Assembly (NCBI RefSeq): GCF_900129855.1
Contig: NZ_LT670819.1
Location: 4,092,001 to 4,156,000 of the forward strand
DNA length: 64,000 nt
Direction: 5' to 3'
DNA from: Streptomyces sp. 3214.6
Lineage (GTDB): Bacteria > Actinomycetota > Actinomycetes > Streptomycetales > Streptomycetaceae
Below are positions 25,627 through 34,850 of this stretch, piece by piece; position 1 is the stretch's first letter; each line of letters begins with the position of its first letter. The notes below the pieces were generated by a model. It saw only the letters and a program-made list of their open reading frames with translations, was not told the DNA's origin and ran no database searches. The position numbers and the translations under genes were made by a program.

Positions 25627-27504
25627 GTGCAGCAACATGTGCCTGTACCGACCACCGAGAGCAGCGAGCTACCCACCCTTGTCCGGGCCGCCGGCGGCGA
25701 GCGCAGATCCTGGCGGATCCCACGCCGCCCGCCGGACGCCGCGCTGGTGACCCTGCTGCTCGCCGCCGGGCTGTGGGTGTACGCGCTGCCCCGTATCGGC
25801 TTCCGGGAGATGGGCGACTACGGCCTGCTGGACCGTCTCCCGGTTACCTACTACGCCTCGTTGCTGGTCCTCACCGCGGGCTTCGTGCTCAGTCTGCGGC
25901 GCGCGGGCACCGCACCCTGGTGGCCGGCCGCGCACTGCGCCGCACTGCTGTTCGCGCTGAAGGCGCCGCCGGCGGTGCTGTACGACGCGGTGCGCTACCC
26001 GTGGGCCTCCAAGCACGACGCCATCGTCAACACGCTGCTCGCCAACGGTGAGCTACGGCCGGGCGCCGCACTGTCGGGCAACATGTCCGCCTACGACCAG
26101 TGGCCGGGCTTCTTCACGCTCAACGCGGGCCTGGTGCGGGCGTTCGGCGTCGAGAGCGCCGCCGCGTACGCCAACTGGGCGCCCATCGTCTTCGGCCTGC
26201 TCATGATGCCGGTGCTCGTCCTGATCTACCGCACCTTCTGCGAGGACTGGCGGCTGATCTGGACCGCCGTGTGGATCTTCCAGCTCGCCAACTGGGTGGG
26301 CCAGGACTACTTCGCCCCGCAGGCCCTCGCCTACCTGCTGCATCTGACGGTCCTCGCGGTGGTGCTGCGACACTTCGTACGCCCCGGCTCGGCCGGACGA
26401 CTACGGGACCGCACCTACCTCGACCCCGTCGCCGCCCCCGTCCCGCCGCCCACCGGGAGCAGGCAGCGCGCGGTCTGCGTGGTGATCCTGGCCCCGCTGA
26501 TCGCCGCCATCAACGCCACGCACCAGCTCACCCCGGTGATGCTCACCATCTGCCTGCTCGCGCTCAGCTTCACCCGCCGCTACCGCAACTACGGGCTGCT
26601 GATCGTCGCCGCGCTGCTGATGCTCACCTGGGACCTAACCATGGGTCGGCCGCTGTTCGTCGAGACGCTCGCCACCGTCAGGAAGTCGATCGGGGAACTG
26701 ACCGAGAACTCCCGCGCGGGCTACGCGGGACAGCTCACCGGCCCCGGCCCCGAACTCGCGGGCACCGCCAACATCGTGATGGTGCTGGCGATCGCCGTCC
26801 TCGCCGGGGCCGCCGTCGTGCTGCGGCGCCGGCTGACCCGCAGCGCGCTGCCGCTGCTGCTGGTCTCGGTCGCCCCGGTGCCACTGTTCGCCGTCAACGA
26901 CTACGGCGGCGAAATGCTCTTCCGCGTCTATCTGTTCGCCCTGCCCGGCGCGGCCTTCTTCGCCGCCGCCGCGCTCGTGCCGGCCGTCGCGGGGACCCAC
27001 CGCAGCAGGGCGAAGACGCTGCGGCGGCGGGCCGCGGCCGTCGCCCTGCCGACCGTGCTGCTGATGCTGCTGGCCGGCTTCCTGCCGTCGTACTACGGCA
27101 AGGAGAAGATGTTCTACACGCCGCCCGAGGAGACCGCGCTCGTCACCAGGGCTCTGGACGACGCCCCCGACGGCTCGCTGATCCTCGCCACCAGCGGTTC
27201 CTTCCCGCAGGCGCTCCGCCACTACGACCGCCTCGAACACTGGTTCTTCGCCGAGCAGGCGCTGCCCGAGAACGAGAAGATGCTGAAGGACCCGGCGTCC
27301 TACCTCGCCGCCGGCATCCCGCCGGGCGCGAAGGCGTACGTCGTCCTCACCCGCACCCAGGACATCTACGCCTCCGGCGAGGGCCTGCTACCGCCCGGCG
27401 GCTTCGAGACCCTGCGATCGAAACTGACCGCCTCGCCCCGCTTCCGGACCATCGAGAGCCATCCCTATGGCGTCGTGCTGGAGTACCGCCCTGCCACCCG
27501 ATGA
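25627..27504 (+). CDS. Polytopic membrane protein, glycosyltransferase (PMT/GT-C)-like
   Basis: The 625-residue protein has about 12 hydrophobic segments between residues 38 and 490 and a soluble C-terminal region (about 495-625). An acidic loop early in the protein (FREMGDYGLL) is reminiscent of the first extracellular loop of GT-C lipid-linked glycosyltransferases. GTG 25627 follows GGAGGGGAG. The context (GT2, deacetylase, GH26-like, flippase) supports a role in polysaccharide assembly or export. The family assignment is structural inference only. Confidence 0.78.
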   Translation: MQQHVPVPTTESSELPTLVRAAGGERRSWRIPRRPPDAALVTLLLAAGLWVYALPRIGFREMGDYGLLDRLPVTYYASLLVLTAGFVLSLRRAGTAPWWPAAHCAALLFALKAPPAVLYDAVRYPWASKHDAIVNTLLANGELRPGAALSGNMSAYDQWPGFFTLNAGLVRAFGVESAAAYANWAPIVFGLLMMPVLVLIYRTFCEDWRLIWTAVWIFQLANWVGQDYFAPQALAYLLHLTVLAVVLRHFVRPGSAGRLRDRTYLDPVAAPVPPPTGSRQRAVCVVILAPLIAAINATHQLTPVMLTICLLALSFTRRYRNYGLLIVAALLMLTWDLTMGRPLFVETLATVRKSIGELTENSRAGYAGQLTGPGPELAGTANIVMVLAIAVLAGAAVVLRRRLTRSALPLLLVSVAPVPLFAVNDYGGEMLFRVYLFALPGAAFFAAAALVPAVAGTHRSRAKTLRRRAAAVALPTVLLMLLAGFLPSYYGKEKMFYTPPEETALVTRALDDAPDGSLILATSGSFPQALRHYDRLEHWFFAEQALPENEKMLKDPASYLAAGIPPGAKAYVVLTRTQDIYASGEGLLPPGGFETLRSKLTASPRFRTIESHPYGVVLEYRPATR

Positions 27505-28004
27505 CCGACCGATGGCCGCCGACCGACCACAAGGTGATCGAATTGACGGACAACACCGCAGACGCCACGGACGCCACGGACGCCACGGACGCCGCCAGGA
27601 TCACCCCGACCCACCTCAGACTCCTCGTCGCGGCCTCGGGCTGGCTGGCCCTGGCCGCCACCGCCGTGCCCGGGCACTCTCCGCTGCGCTGGATCCCGGT
27701 ACTGCTCTTCGTCCTGTTCGGCCCGGGCTGTGCGGCGCTGTATCCGCAGCCGGGGGCGCTGGCCTCCGGCGCCCGGCTGGAGGCCGTCGCGCTCGCCGCG
27801 CCCATCAGCCTCTCGCTCGGCGTGCTCACCGCCACCTCCCTGTTCCTGGTGAAAGGCTTCTCGATGACCGTCTTCCTCGTCTCGCTCGCCGGCTTCACGA
27901 CAGTCGTCGCCGCCCTCCCGGGGCTGCCGCTACCGGCCGCACGGCGCGGCGCGCTGGAACGCGCCAAGGTCAAACGCAGGCCCTCCGGCAGCAGCACCAC
28001 ATGA
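27501..28004 (+). CDS. Small membrane protein of the polysaccharide locus
   Basis: 167 residues. Residues 18-30 are a DATDATDATDA repeat encoded by 9-bp units. Three to four hydrophobic segments follow (about 40-58, 63-82, 92-115, 120-140) and a basic tail. ATG 27501 overlaps the stop of the large membrane protein (ATGA), so the two are coupled. No known domain was recognised; it may be an accessory subunit of the upstream GT-C-like protein. Confidence 0.72.
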   Translation: MTDRWPPTDHKVIELTDNTADATDATDATDAARITPTHLRLLVAASGWLALAATAVPGHSPLRWIPVLLFVLFGPGCAALYPQPGALASGARLEAVALAAPISLSLGVLTATSLFLVKGFSMTVFLVSLAGFTTVVAALPGLPLPAARRGALERAKVKRRPSGSSTT

Positions 28005-28087
28005 CCGGCCGCCACCGCCTGCGCAAGCCACCCAAGCCACCCAAGCCACCAAGGCCGAACAGGGCGAGCACCACGGGGAGCAACACC

Positions 28088-29383
28088 ATGAGGGACGAAA
28101 CGGAGGACGCCGCGCGGGTCGCCGCGGGGAGCGGCGCGGGGGGCGGCGCGGGGGGCGGCGCGGGGGGCGGCGCGGGGGGCGGCGCGGGGGGCGGCGCGGG
28201 GGATGTCGTAACGAGGGGTATGGGGAGGGGTGTCGGGGGTGTCGTGGGGGGTGGTTCAGGGCGGGGTTTGAGGGGGGACACGGGGGGTGCGAGGCGCGCC
28301 TACATGGCCGTGGTGCTGGTGGCGGTGGCCGCGTTGCTCGCCGGGCTCGGCGTCTGGGTCGGCCGCTCCGAGGACTCGGAGTCCGCCGATGACGCCGTGC
28401 CCGAGAACGCGGCTTCGGGCGAGCTGCCCACCGGCCCCTGCGCCCCCACCGACGCGCTGATCCCGCCCTGCGGGGCGTGGTGGGGTGCCGCCGTGCCGTA
28501 CGCCGGGAACGGCTCGCTCAAGGACGCCGTGCTCGGCTTCGAGAAGAGGATCGGCCGCAAGCTGGACCTCGTCTACAACTACCACGACATGTCGGGCACC
28601 AAGCTCGACGGCGAGCTGCTCACCCCCGACGAACAGGAACTCGGCAAGGACCGGCTGCTGATGCTGGCCTGGGAGTCCACCGTCTGGACAGAGCCGCACC
28701 ACGAGAACTGGACGGAGACCCAGCTCGGCTGGAAGAACCTCGCCTCCGGAAAGCTCGACGAGAAGATCCTCGATCCGCAGATCCGGCGCATCAAGGCCTA
28801 CGGCAAGCGTGTCTTCTTCTCCTTCGACCAGGAGACCGACGCCCGCATCAAGGAAGGCGCCGGCACCCCGAAGGAGTTCATCGCGGCCTACCGCCACCTG
28901 CGCGACCGGTTCCGGCAACTGGGCGCCGACAACGTCGTGTGGGTGTGGACCGTCTCCGGCTACCTCGGCAGCGCGGCCGACATGAAGGCGCTCTACCCCG
29001 GGGACGAGTACGTCGACTGGATCGCCATGGACCAGTACAACTACTACCAGTGTCATGGCACCACCGACTGGAAGGACTTCCTGCGCAGTCAACGGCCCAG
29101 CTACGAGTGGCTGCGCGCGAACATCAGCGACGACAAGCCCGTGATGCTCGCGGAGTTCGCGACCGCCCCCGACGCCGGCGCCCCGCAGCGTCAGCGCGAC
29201 TGGTACACGCAGATCCCCGCCGCCGTGAAGAAGCTCCCCGAGGTGAAGGCCCTGGTGCACTGGAACCGGCCGACCTCCGAGCAGGCCGCGTGCGATCTGA
29301 CCGTCAACGAGGGCCCGGGTCTTCAGGGTTACCGCGAGGCGGGGAAGAACGGCTACTTCCACCAGCCCGTGCCGCCGCGCTGA
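28088..29383 (+). CDS. Membrane-anchored glycoside hydrolase, GH26-like
   Basis: About 431 residues. The N-terminus is an extreme Gly/Ala tract (GGGA repeats), then one membrane segment (about 75-95), then an extracellular catalytic region. Glu in FFSFDQETDARI fits the GH26 acid/base and Glu in PVMLAEFAT the nucleophile; YVDWIAMDQYNYYQ lies between them. It probably hydrolyses a mannan- or glucan-like polymer made by the locus. ATG 28088 has GGGGAG 7 nt upstream. The frame also starts at ATG 28001, which overlaps the previous stop (ATGA), so a 29-residue longer form is possible. The 3' end overlaps the convergent flippase gene by 80 nt. Confidence 0.84.
   Translation: MRDETEDAARVAAGSGAGGGAGGGAGGGAGGGAGGGAGDVVTRGMGRGVGGVVGGGSGRGLRGDTGGARRAYMAVVLVAVAALLAGLGVWVGRSEDSESADDAVPENAASGELPTGPCAPTDALIPPCGAWWGAAVPYAGNGSLKDAVLGFEKRIGRKLDLVYNYHDMSGTKLDGELLTPDEQELGKDRLLMLAWESTVWTEPHHENWTETQLGWKNLASGKLDEKILDPQIRRIKAYGKRVFFSFDQETDARIKEGAGTPKEFIAAYRHLRDRFRQLGADNVVWVWTVSGYLGSAADMKALYPGDEYVDWIAMDQYNYYQCHGTTDWKDFLRSQRPSYEWLRANISDDKPVMLAEFATAPDAGAPQRQRDWYTQIPAAVKKLPEVKALVHWNRPTSEQAACDLTVNEGPGLQGYREAGKNGYFHQPVPPR
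28141..28200. repeat. 12-bp tandem repeats coding a Gly/Ala tract
   Basis: Five copies of GGGCGGCGCGGG encode GGGA repeats in the N-terminus of the GH26-like protein. Confidence 0.9.
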
Positions 29384-31778
29384 CGCCTGTCCGTCGGGTC
29401 CGTGTGCCTATCCCTTTCTCACGGAGCGACAGGAAGAGTGCGGCGAGGGCGAGGACGACGAACAGGGGCAGGACTGTGGACGCGAGCTCCTGCCGCCACA
29501 CCCAGCCGCCCAGCGCCATGAGATAGAGAACCCCCCAGCGCCCCGGCCATGTCAGCCACCGCCCCACACGGGCCAGCAGCAGCCACAGCGGTATGAGGCA
29601 CAGAACCTGCCCGACCGGCGGTGCCCACCGCAACAGCGGCTCGGGCCCGTCGAGCCCCACCCCGTCGGCGAGGAAGCGGGCCGCGCTCTCGTACAACGCC
29701 CCACCGACCGGCGTCGGTTCCCAGCCGAACGCGACAGGTACGGCGTACAGGGCGAGCAGGGCGGACGCCAGCGCCGCCCCCGGCAGCCACGTGTCGCTCG
29801 CGGCGCGCAGCGTCACCGAGCCGACGAACACCACCAGCACCAGTCCCCCCGCGACGAGCGCCGTGAGCGGCAGTGCCGCCAGCAGCTGACGCCCGGTCAG
29901 CACATTGGCGGACGGCCCGTCGAACCACGGCAGGTCGCGCAGCGCCGCCCAGTAGGCCACGGTGGCCACACCGAGCAGACCCCACAGGGCACCCCCACCC
30001 CACCGCTCCCGGCCACGGGCCGACGAAGACCGGGCACCGGCCGACGAGGACCGAGCCGTCACACCCTCCCGGCCGGCCTCCTCCCACTCCTCCAGCCCAC
30101 CACTCTCCCTACGCCCTTGACTCTCCCCCTGACTCTCGCGCTGGCTCTCCCTACGCCCCTGACTCCCCTTACTGCTCCCCTTGCTCCCCCGACTCCCTTC
30201 GCCCCGCTCGCTCTCCGTGTCCCCGTCGGACTCGTGCGGCCGCACGATGAGCGCGAGGGTGTCCGCCTGCAACGCCTCGCGTTCATAGCCGGGTCGCCCT
30301 ATGAACAGGGTGACCGTGTCCTCGTCGATGCCCTCCCGCTCGTACGCCGCGCGGCGCGCCCAGTTCGTGCCGTACCCGGCGGTGGCGTTCAGCCGCGCCC
30401 AGCGAGTGCCGTAGGCCGGGGCGGCGGACCGGTCGGTGGGCAGGCGGTCGTGCCGGCGCAGCGCGGAGCGCAGGCCCACGGCGGAGACGATGGCGATCAG
30501 GGTCATGCTGAGCAGCACCGCCCAGCCTGCGCCCGCGATCCCGGCCGGGGCGAACAGCACGGCCGCGCTGCCCAGCACGAGCGTGCACATGGCGCCCTGG
30601 AGCGCGGCGAGCACGCCGGTTCGGCCCTGCACCCGCAGCACGCCGATGTACAGCTCCACCACGACCCTGGGCAGCGCGCCTGCGGCCAGCAGCCGCAGCA
30701 CGGTGGTGCCGTGTTCGGCGTAGTCCTCGTTGAACGGCATCAGGATCTGCGGGGCGAACAACACCAGCACGAGCACCACCGGTACCAGCAGCAACGTCAT
30801 CCGACGCAGCGCCCCGCGTACTCCGTCGGCGAGACGACGCGGGTCGTGCGAGGCATGCGCGGTGAGGGAGGAGGCCATGTTGATGGCCATGAACTCCATC
30901 GTGCCGCCGACGGTGTACGCCACGTAGAAGTAGCCGTTCTCCGCCGCGCTGAAGCGGACGGCGACCATGACCGGCAGCAGGTTGATCATCGCCAGACTGA
31001 ACAGGGCGCCCAGCGAGTCCCCGGCCAGGAAGCGGCCCATCTCCCGCAGCCCGGGAGGCTCCAGGTCCCGGTCGGCTGCGGCCTGGCGCGGGATCAGCCG
31101 GCGGAAGATCAACCAGCCCAGCGGCAGGGTCGAGAACGCGATGGCGACGGCCCAGGACACGAAGATGCCGAGCACCGGCAGCGCGGTCGCGAAGACCACC
31201 AGCAGGATCAGCTTGCCGACGGAGAACACCGCGTTGCCGACGGGCACCCACCCCGACCGGCGCAGCCCGGTGAGCACCCCGTCCTGGAGCGTGAGCAGGG
31301 CCCACGCCACGCAGGCGACGACGAACGTGGCCCCCGCGGCTGCCGTGCCGAGCGGCGCGTACGTCGCCCCCCACAGGTCGAGGGTGAGCAGGAACACGAA
31401 CGCGGCGACGGCGACGACCACCGAACTGGCCGCGTACGCCCGCCACACCAGCGAGCCCGTGGCCCGCCCGGCGCGCGGCACGAAGCGGACGACGGCGCCG
31501 ATCATCGTGGTCGCCGTGACGCTGGCGAGCAGCCGCATCGCCGCGATGGCGGCCGAACCCTGCCCGACGGCCTCCTCCGAGTAGTAGCGGGCTGCCACCA
31601 GCCAGAAGCCCAGTCCCAGCACGGCGGATACGCCCGTGCTGAGCATCAGGAAGTAGGCGTTCCTGAACAGGGAGTCGGAGCCGCGGGTGCTGTCGGCCGG
31701 CGTCGGGCCGGTCGGCTCCGTTCCGGCTGACGGCGCCGAGGGTTCGGGTACCTGGATTTCCGCCTGCGTCTCAGCCAC
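29304..31778 (-). CDS. Polysaccharide flippase-like membrane protein (MATE/Wzx superfamily)
   Basis: 824 residues. The N-terminal 450 residues have the helix pattern of lipopolysaccharide O-unit flippases (FRNAYFLMLSTGVSAVLGLG, AARYYSEEAVGQGSAA). A hydrophilic region follows with a TLFIGRPGYEREALQADT repeat and Ser/Glu-rich disorder, then a second hydrophobic block. GTG 31778 gives MAETQAEIQ and overlaps the aminotransferase stop by 8 nt. The C-terminal 26 codons overlap the convergent GH26-like gene. It probably moves lipid-linked oligosaccharide across the membrane; the second block is unusual for a plain flippase. Confidence 0.83.
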   Translation of the reverse strand: MAETQAEIQVPEPSAPSAGTEPTGPTPADSTRGSDSLFRNAYFLMLSTGVSAVLGLGFWLVAARYYSEEAVGQGSAAIAAMRLLASVTATTMIGAVVRFVPRAGRATGSLVWRAYAASSVVVAVAAFVFLLTLDLWGATYAPLGTAAAGATFVVACVAWALLTLQDGVLTGLRRSGWVPVGNAVFSVGKLILLVVFATALPVLGIFVSWAVAIAFSTLPLGWLIFRRLIPRQAAADRDLEPPGLREMGRFLAGDSLGALFSLAMINLLPVMVAVRFSAAENGYFYVAYTVGGTMEFMAINMASSLTAHASHDPRRLADGVRGALRRMTLLLVPVVLVLVLFAPQILMPFNEDYAEHGTTVLRLLAAGALPRVVVELYIGVLRVQGRTGVLAALQGAMCTLVLGSAAVLFAPAGIAGAGWAVLLSMTLIAIVSAVGLRSALRRHDRLPTDRSAAPAYGTRWARLNATAGYGTNWARRAAYEREGIDEDTVTLFIGRPGYEREALQADTLALIVRPHESDGDTESERGEGSRGSKGSSKGSQGRRESQRESQGESQGRRESGGLEEWEEAGREGVTARSSSAGARSSSARGRERWGGGALWGLLGVATVAYWAALRDLPWFDGPSANVLTGRQLLAALPLTALVAGGLVLVVFVGSVTLRAASDTWLPGAALASALLALYAVPVAFGWEPTPVGGALYESAARFLADGVGLDGPEPLLRWAPPVGQVLCLIPLWLLLARVGRWLTWPGRWGVLYLMALGGWVWRQELASTVLPLFVVLALAALFLSLREKGIGTRTRRTGVSAAARAGGSSRSSPPRGNPEDPGPR

Positions 31779-33006
31779 GGGTCGGCTCCAGCCCTCCCGG
31801 CACCTCGGCCGGCCGTACGCCGGAGTCATGGAGCACCTCGACGACCTGCCGGGCCCGCAGCGGATCCACGGGCAGCGCATGCCGGGCGAACCAGCGGGCC
31901 CCCGCGGGATCGGGCGACGGGTCGGTGAAGGGGGCACCCGCGTAGTCGTCCAGGGGCGGGTCATAGAGATACCCCACGACGATGCCCCGCCCCGCGAGCG
32001 CCGCCCTCGCGGCATCCCGGTCGGCGACGAACAAGGGGACCCGGAAAAGGGGTTGGACCCGGTCGGCGCGGGGTGCCGCGGGCTGCGCCCATGGTGTGGA
32101 CAGCAGCAGTTCGGTGCCCGCCCGGCAGGCGGCCAGCACCTCGTCCAGGCGGTCGAGCCCGCGGCCGATGCGGCCCGTCCTCAGCGGTCCTGAACGCAGC
32201 CGGTAGTCGTGCATGTCGACACGGATCCAGGAGTCGTGCGCGGCGAGGTCCGGCGCCGTGTCGACAGCGCGGGCCAGCTCGGCCGGGCGCAGCGGCATCC
32301 GGATCTCCTCCCGTTCCATCAGCCCGAGCAGCCGCATCGTGGCCCAGGCGGCCCGCCGCAGCCGCAGCCCGCGTACGGTCGCCTCCGCGTACGGTCGGGC
32401 GGTGTAGGCGAGTTCCGCCGTGAACCGCGCCGGCAGCAGCAGGTCCTCGCAGGTCTTCTCCAGGGCCTCGCGCAGCCCCGGGTCGGCACAGGTCAGGAAA
32501 CCGCCGGCCTTGGCGCCGACGTGCTTGGACAGGCTGAAAACGGAGGCGTCGCCCCAGGCCCCGACGGGTCGCCCGCCCACTTCGCTGCCTATCGCGTGGG
32601 CCGCGTCCTCGAACAACGGGATGCCCAGCGCGTCGCACTTCTCCCGCAGGCGCACGCTGTCGTCCGGGTTGCCGTACAGATTCGTCGTGAGCACGCCGGA
32701 CAGTGAGCGCCACACCTCGTCGGGCACGCCATCGACGTCGATCGACGCGTCCAGTGGGTTCAACGGCGCCTGCACCGGCCTGAGTCCGGCCGCGAGCAGG
32801 ACGAAGAAGATCACGTCGTCGTTGACCGGTGACATCAGCACGCGTCCGCCGGGCGGGCACCAGTGGCGCAAGGCCACGAACAGCCCGAATCTGCACGACG
32901 GCACGTACACGCATTCCCGGCCGAGTCTGCCGCGCATGGTCGCTTCCAGCCGTTTCGGCCGTGAGCCACGCCGCACCGACCCGAGGCCGGCCTCCCCTAT
33001 GGCCAT
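31771..33006 (-). CDS. DegT/DnrJ/EryC1/StrS-family PLP-dependent aminotransferase-like protein
   Basis: A 411-residue sugar-aminotransferase-family protein. FEDAAHAIGSEVGG carries the PLP-pyridine Asp134. SVFSLSKHVGAKAGGF carries Lys161, the Schiff-base lysine. Family members convert keto-sugar nucleotides to amino sugars, so it could supply an amino sugar for the polymer. ATG 33006 follows a GGGGGG run. It leads a minus-strand pair with the flippase. Confidence 0.87.
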   Translation of the reverse strand: MAIGEAGLGSVRRGSRPKRLEATMRGRLGRECVYVPSCRFGLFVALRHWCPPGGRVLMSPVNDDVIFFVLLAAGLRPVQAPLNPLDASIDVDGVPDEVWRSLSGVLTTNLYGNPDDSVRLREKCDALGIPLFEDAAHAIGSEVGGRPVGAWGDASVFSLSKHVGAKAGGFLTCADPGLREALEKTCEDLLLPARFTAELAYTARPYAEATVRGLRLRRAAWATMRLLGLMEREEIRMPLRPAELARAVDTAPDLAAHDSWIRVDMHDYRLRSGPLRTGRIGRGLDRLDEVLAACRAGTELLLSTPWAQPAAPRADRVQPLFRVPLFVADRDAARAALAGRGIVVGYLYDPPLDDYAGAPFTDPSPDPAGARWFARHALPVDPLRARQVVEVLHDSGVRPAEVPGGLEPTRG

Positions 33007-33028
33007 TCGCCCCCCAGGTGTGCCAGGC

Positions 33029-33052
33029 GAAGGCCCCCTCCCCGAGGCCTTC
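33029..33052. promoter_or_regulatory. Hairpin in the divergent aminotransferase/fumarylacetoacetase region
   Basis: GAAGGCC (33029-33035) pairs with GGCCTTC (33046-33052). It lies about 20 nt before the aminotransferase start, so it could form in that leader or be an operator. Confidence 0.35.
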
Positions 33053-33307
33053 CAGCACCCGCTCAGAGTGTCCCCTTTCGCACCGCTCCGTCAAGATTGC
33101 GGACCCGCCCATGGGCGACATTCGGTAAGCGACCGGATGCACAGCGCTGTCGGCCGATGCGCCTCGCCGGTCCCGCCCCCGTGTCACGTCCCTGAGGTCG
33201 GCCGTAACGTGTGGCGCGGCTCGGCGCAACCGCGCGACACCCTCTCGGAGTCCGGCGAGCACGACATGGCGAGCACCAAAGAGCGCACGAAAGTGAGGCA
33301 GAACCCG

Positions 33308-34531
33308 ATGCCCCCCTTCGACCTTCCCGAGGGCGATCCCTTCGGCCCGCACAACCTCCCCTACGGCGTGTTCTCCCTTGCGGGCTCCGCGGAGCGGTCC
33401 GTCGGCGTCCGGCTCGGCGACCACGTCCTCGACGCCGGTGCGGCGGCGCGCGCGCTCGGCTCGCCGCACGCCGGCCTGCTCGCGGCGCCGACCCTCGATC
33501 CGCTGCTGGCGGCGGGCCGTACGACCTGGTCGCAGGTGCGACGCGCGCTGACGGAGTGGGTGACCGAACCCGCCCACCGCCCCACCGTCGAACCGCTCTT
33601 CCACCCCCTCTCCGCGGTGACCCTGCACCTCCCCTTCGACGTCGCCGACTACGTCGACTTCTACTCCTCCGAGCACCACGCCCGGAACGCGGGAGCGATC
33701 TTCCGCCCGGACGCGGGGGACGTCCTGCTGCCCAACTGGAAGCACCTGCCGATCGGCTACCACGGCCGCGCCGGGACGGTCGTGGTCTCCGGCACCGATG
33801 TCGTCCGCCCCTCGGGCCAGCGCAAGGCTCCTGCCGATCCGGCCCCCGTCTTCGGGCCGTCCGTGCGGCTCGACATCGAGGCCGAGGTCGGATTCGTGGT
33901 GGGCGTGCCCTCGCCCCAGGGCAGCCCCGTCGCGCTGACCGACTTCCGCGAGCACGTCTTCGGTCTGTGCCTGCTCAACGACTGGTCGGCCCGCGACCTC
34001 CAGGCCTGGGAGTACGTCCCCCTCGGCCCGTTCCTCGCCAAGTCGTTCGCCACGTCGGTGTCGGCCTGGATCACTCCGCTGGAGGCCTTGGACGACGCGC
34101 GGGTCTCGCCCCCGGAGCGCACCCACCCCCTGCTGCCCTACCTGGACGACTCGGCCTCCGAACCCGCCGGCTACGACCTGCGTATCTCCGTCGCGCTCAA
34201 CGGTCACGTCATCTCCGGTCCGCCGTTCTCCACCATGTACTGGACGGCCGCCCAGCAACTCGCCCACCTCACCGTCAACGGCGCCTCGCTGCGCACCGGC
34301 GACCTGTACGGCTCCGGCACGGTCAGCGGCCCGAAGCCGAACGAGCGCGGCTCCCTCCTCGAACTGACCTGGAACGGCCGTGACCCGCTCGAACTCCCCG
34401 ACGGCAAGCGGACGTTCCTGGAGGACGGCGACGTGGTGACGCTGTCGGCGTGGGCTCCCGGTCCCGGCGGAGCACGGGTGGGACTGGGAGAGGTGAGCGG
34501 GCGGGTGGTCGCCGGGCGAAGCGACGGCTGA
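33308..34531 (+). CDS. fahA: Fumarylacetoacetase
   Basis: A 407-residue FAH enzyme, last step of tyrosine catabolism: it splits fumarylacetoacetate to fumarate and acetoacetate. It opens with the typical PFDLPEGDPFGPHNLPYGVF. Other motifs are YSSEHHARNAGAIFRP (His base), GYHGRAGTVVVSGTD, DIEAEVGFVVG (metal Glu pair) and NDWSARDLQAWEYVPLGPF (metal Asp). ATG 33308 has GAGG 9 nt upstream; ATG 33266 is in frame but fits the family start less well. It stands alone here, away from other homogentisate-pathway genes. Confidence 0.93.
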   Translation: MPPFDLPEGDPFGPHNLPYGVFSLAGSAERSVGVRLGDHVLDAGAAARALGSPHAGLLAAPTLDPLLAAGRTTWSQVRRALTEWVTEPAHRPTVEPLFHPLSAVTLHLPFDVADYVDFYSSEHHARNAGAIFRPDAGDVLLPNWKHLPIGYHGRAGTVVVSGTDVVRPSGQRKAPADPAPVFGPSVRLDIEAEVGFVVGVPSPQGSPVALTDFREHVFGLCLLNDWSARDLQAWEYVPLGPFLAKSFATSVSAWITPLEALDDARVSPPERTHPLLPYLDDSASEPAGYDLRISVALNGHVISGPPFSTMYWTAAQQLAHLTVNGASLRTGDLYGSGTVSGPKPNERGSLLELTWNGRDPLELPDGKRTFLEDGDVVTLSAWAPGPGGARVGLGEVSGRVVAGRSDG

Positions 34532-34850
34532 CGAGACCCGTGACACAGCCGACGCCGGGGCCGGCGATGGGACGCGGGACGGGATCGGCGACAGGGCAGG
34601 TGACAGGACAGACGACAAGGCAGGTGGCAGGGCCAGGAACGAGGCACGGGTCGAGGCCGGGCAGCCCGGGCTGAATCGGGGCTTCGTCGTGGGCTGACTC
34701 GCGGAGCAACCGCCGTCATACTGGCGGCGGGCGCGGTCCTCGCGCCGAGCCCGCCGCCCGTGGCAGGCCGCACGCACGCGGGTACGCGGTACGCACCCCG
34801 CGCGCACGTGGCGCACACCCCCGTCCCGACCAGGATCCGGAGCCCATGGC
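34532..34850. other. 319-bp intergenic region with degenerate repeats
   Basis: The first 140 bp are made of degenerate GACAGGGCAGGTGACAGG-like units. The rest is ordinary GC-rich DNA. No gene, promoter or terminator was identified with confidence. Confidence 0.5.

Noticed and set aside
32420..33307. Upstream extension of the fumarylacetoacetase frame
   Set aside because: It runs antisense through the aminotransferase gene; the family N-terminus (PFDLPEGDPFGPHNLPYG) starts at 33308.
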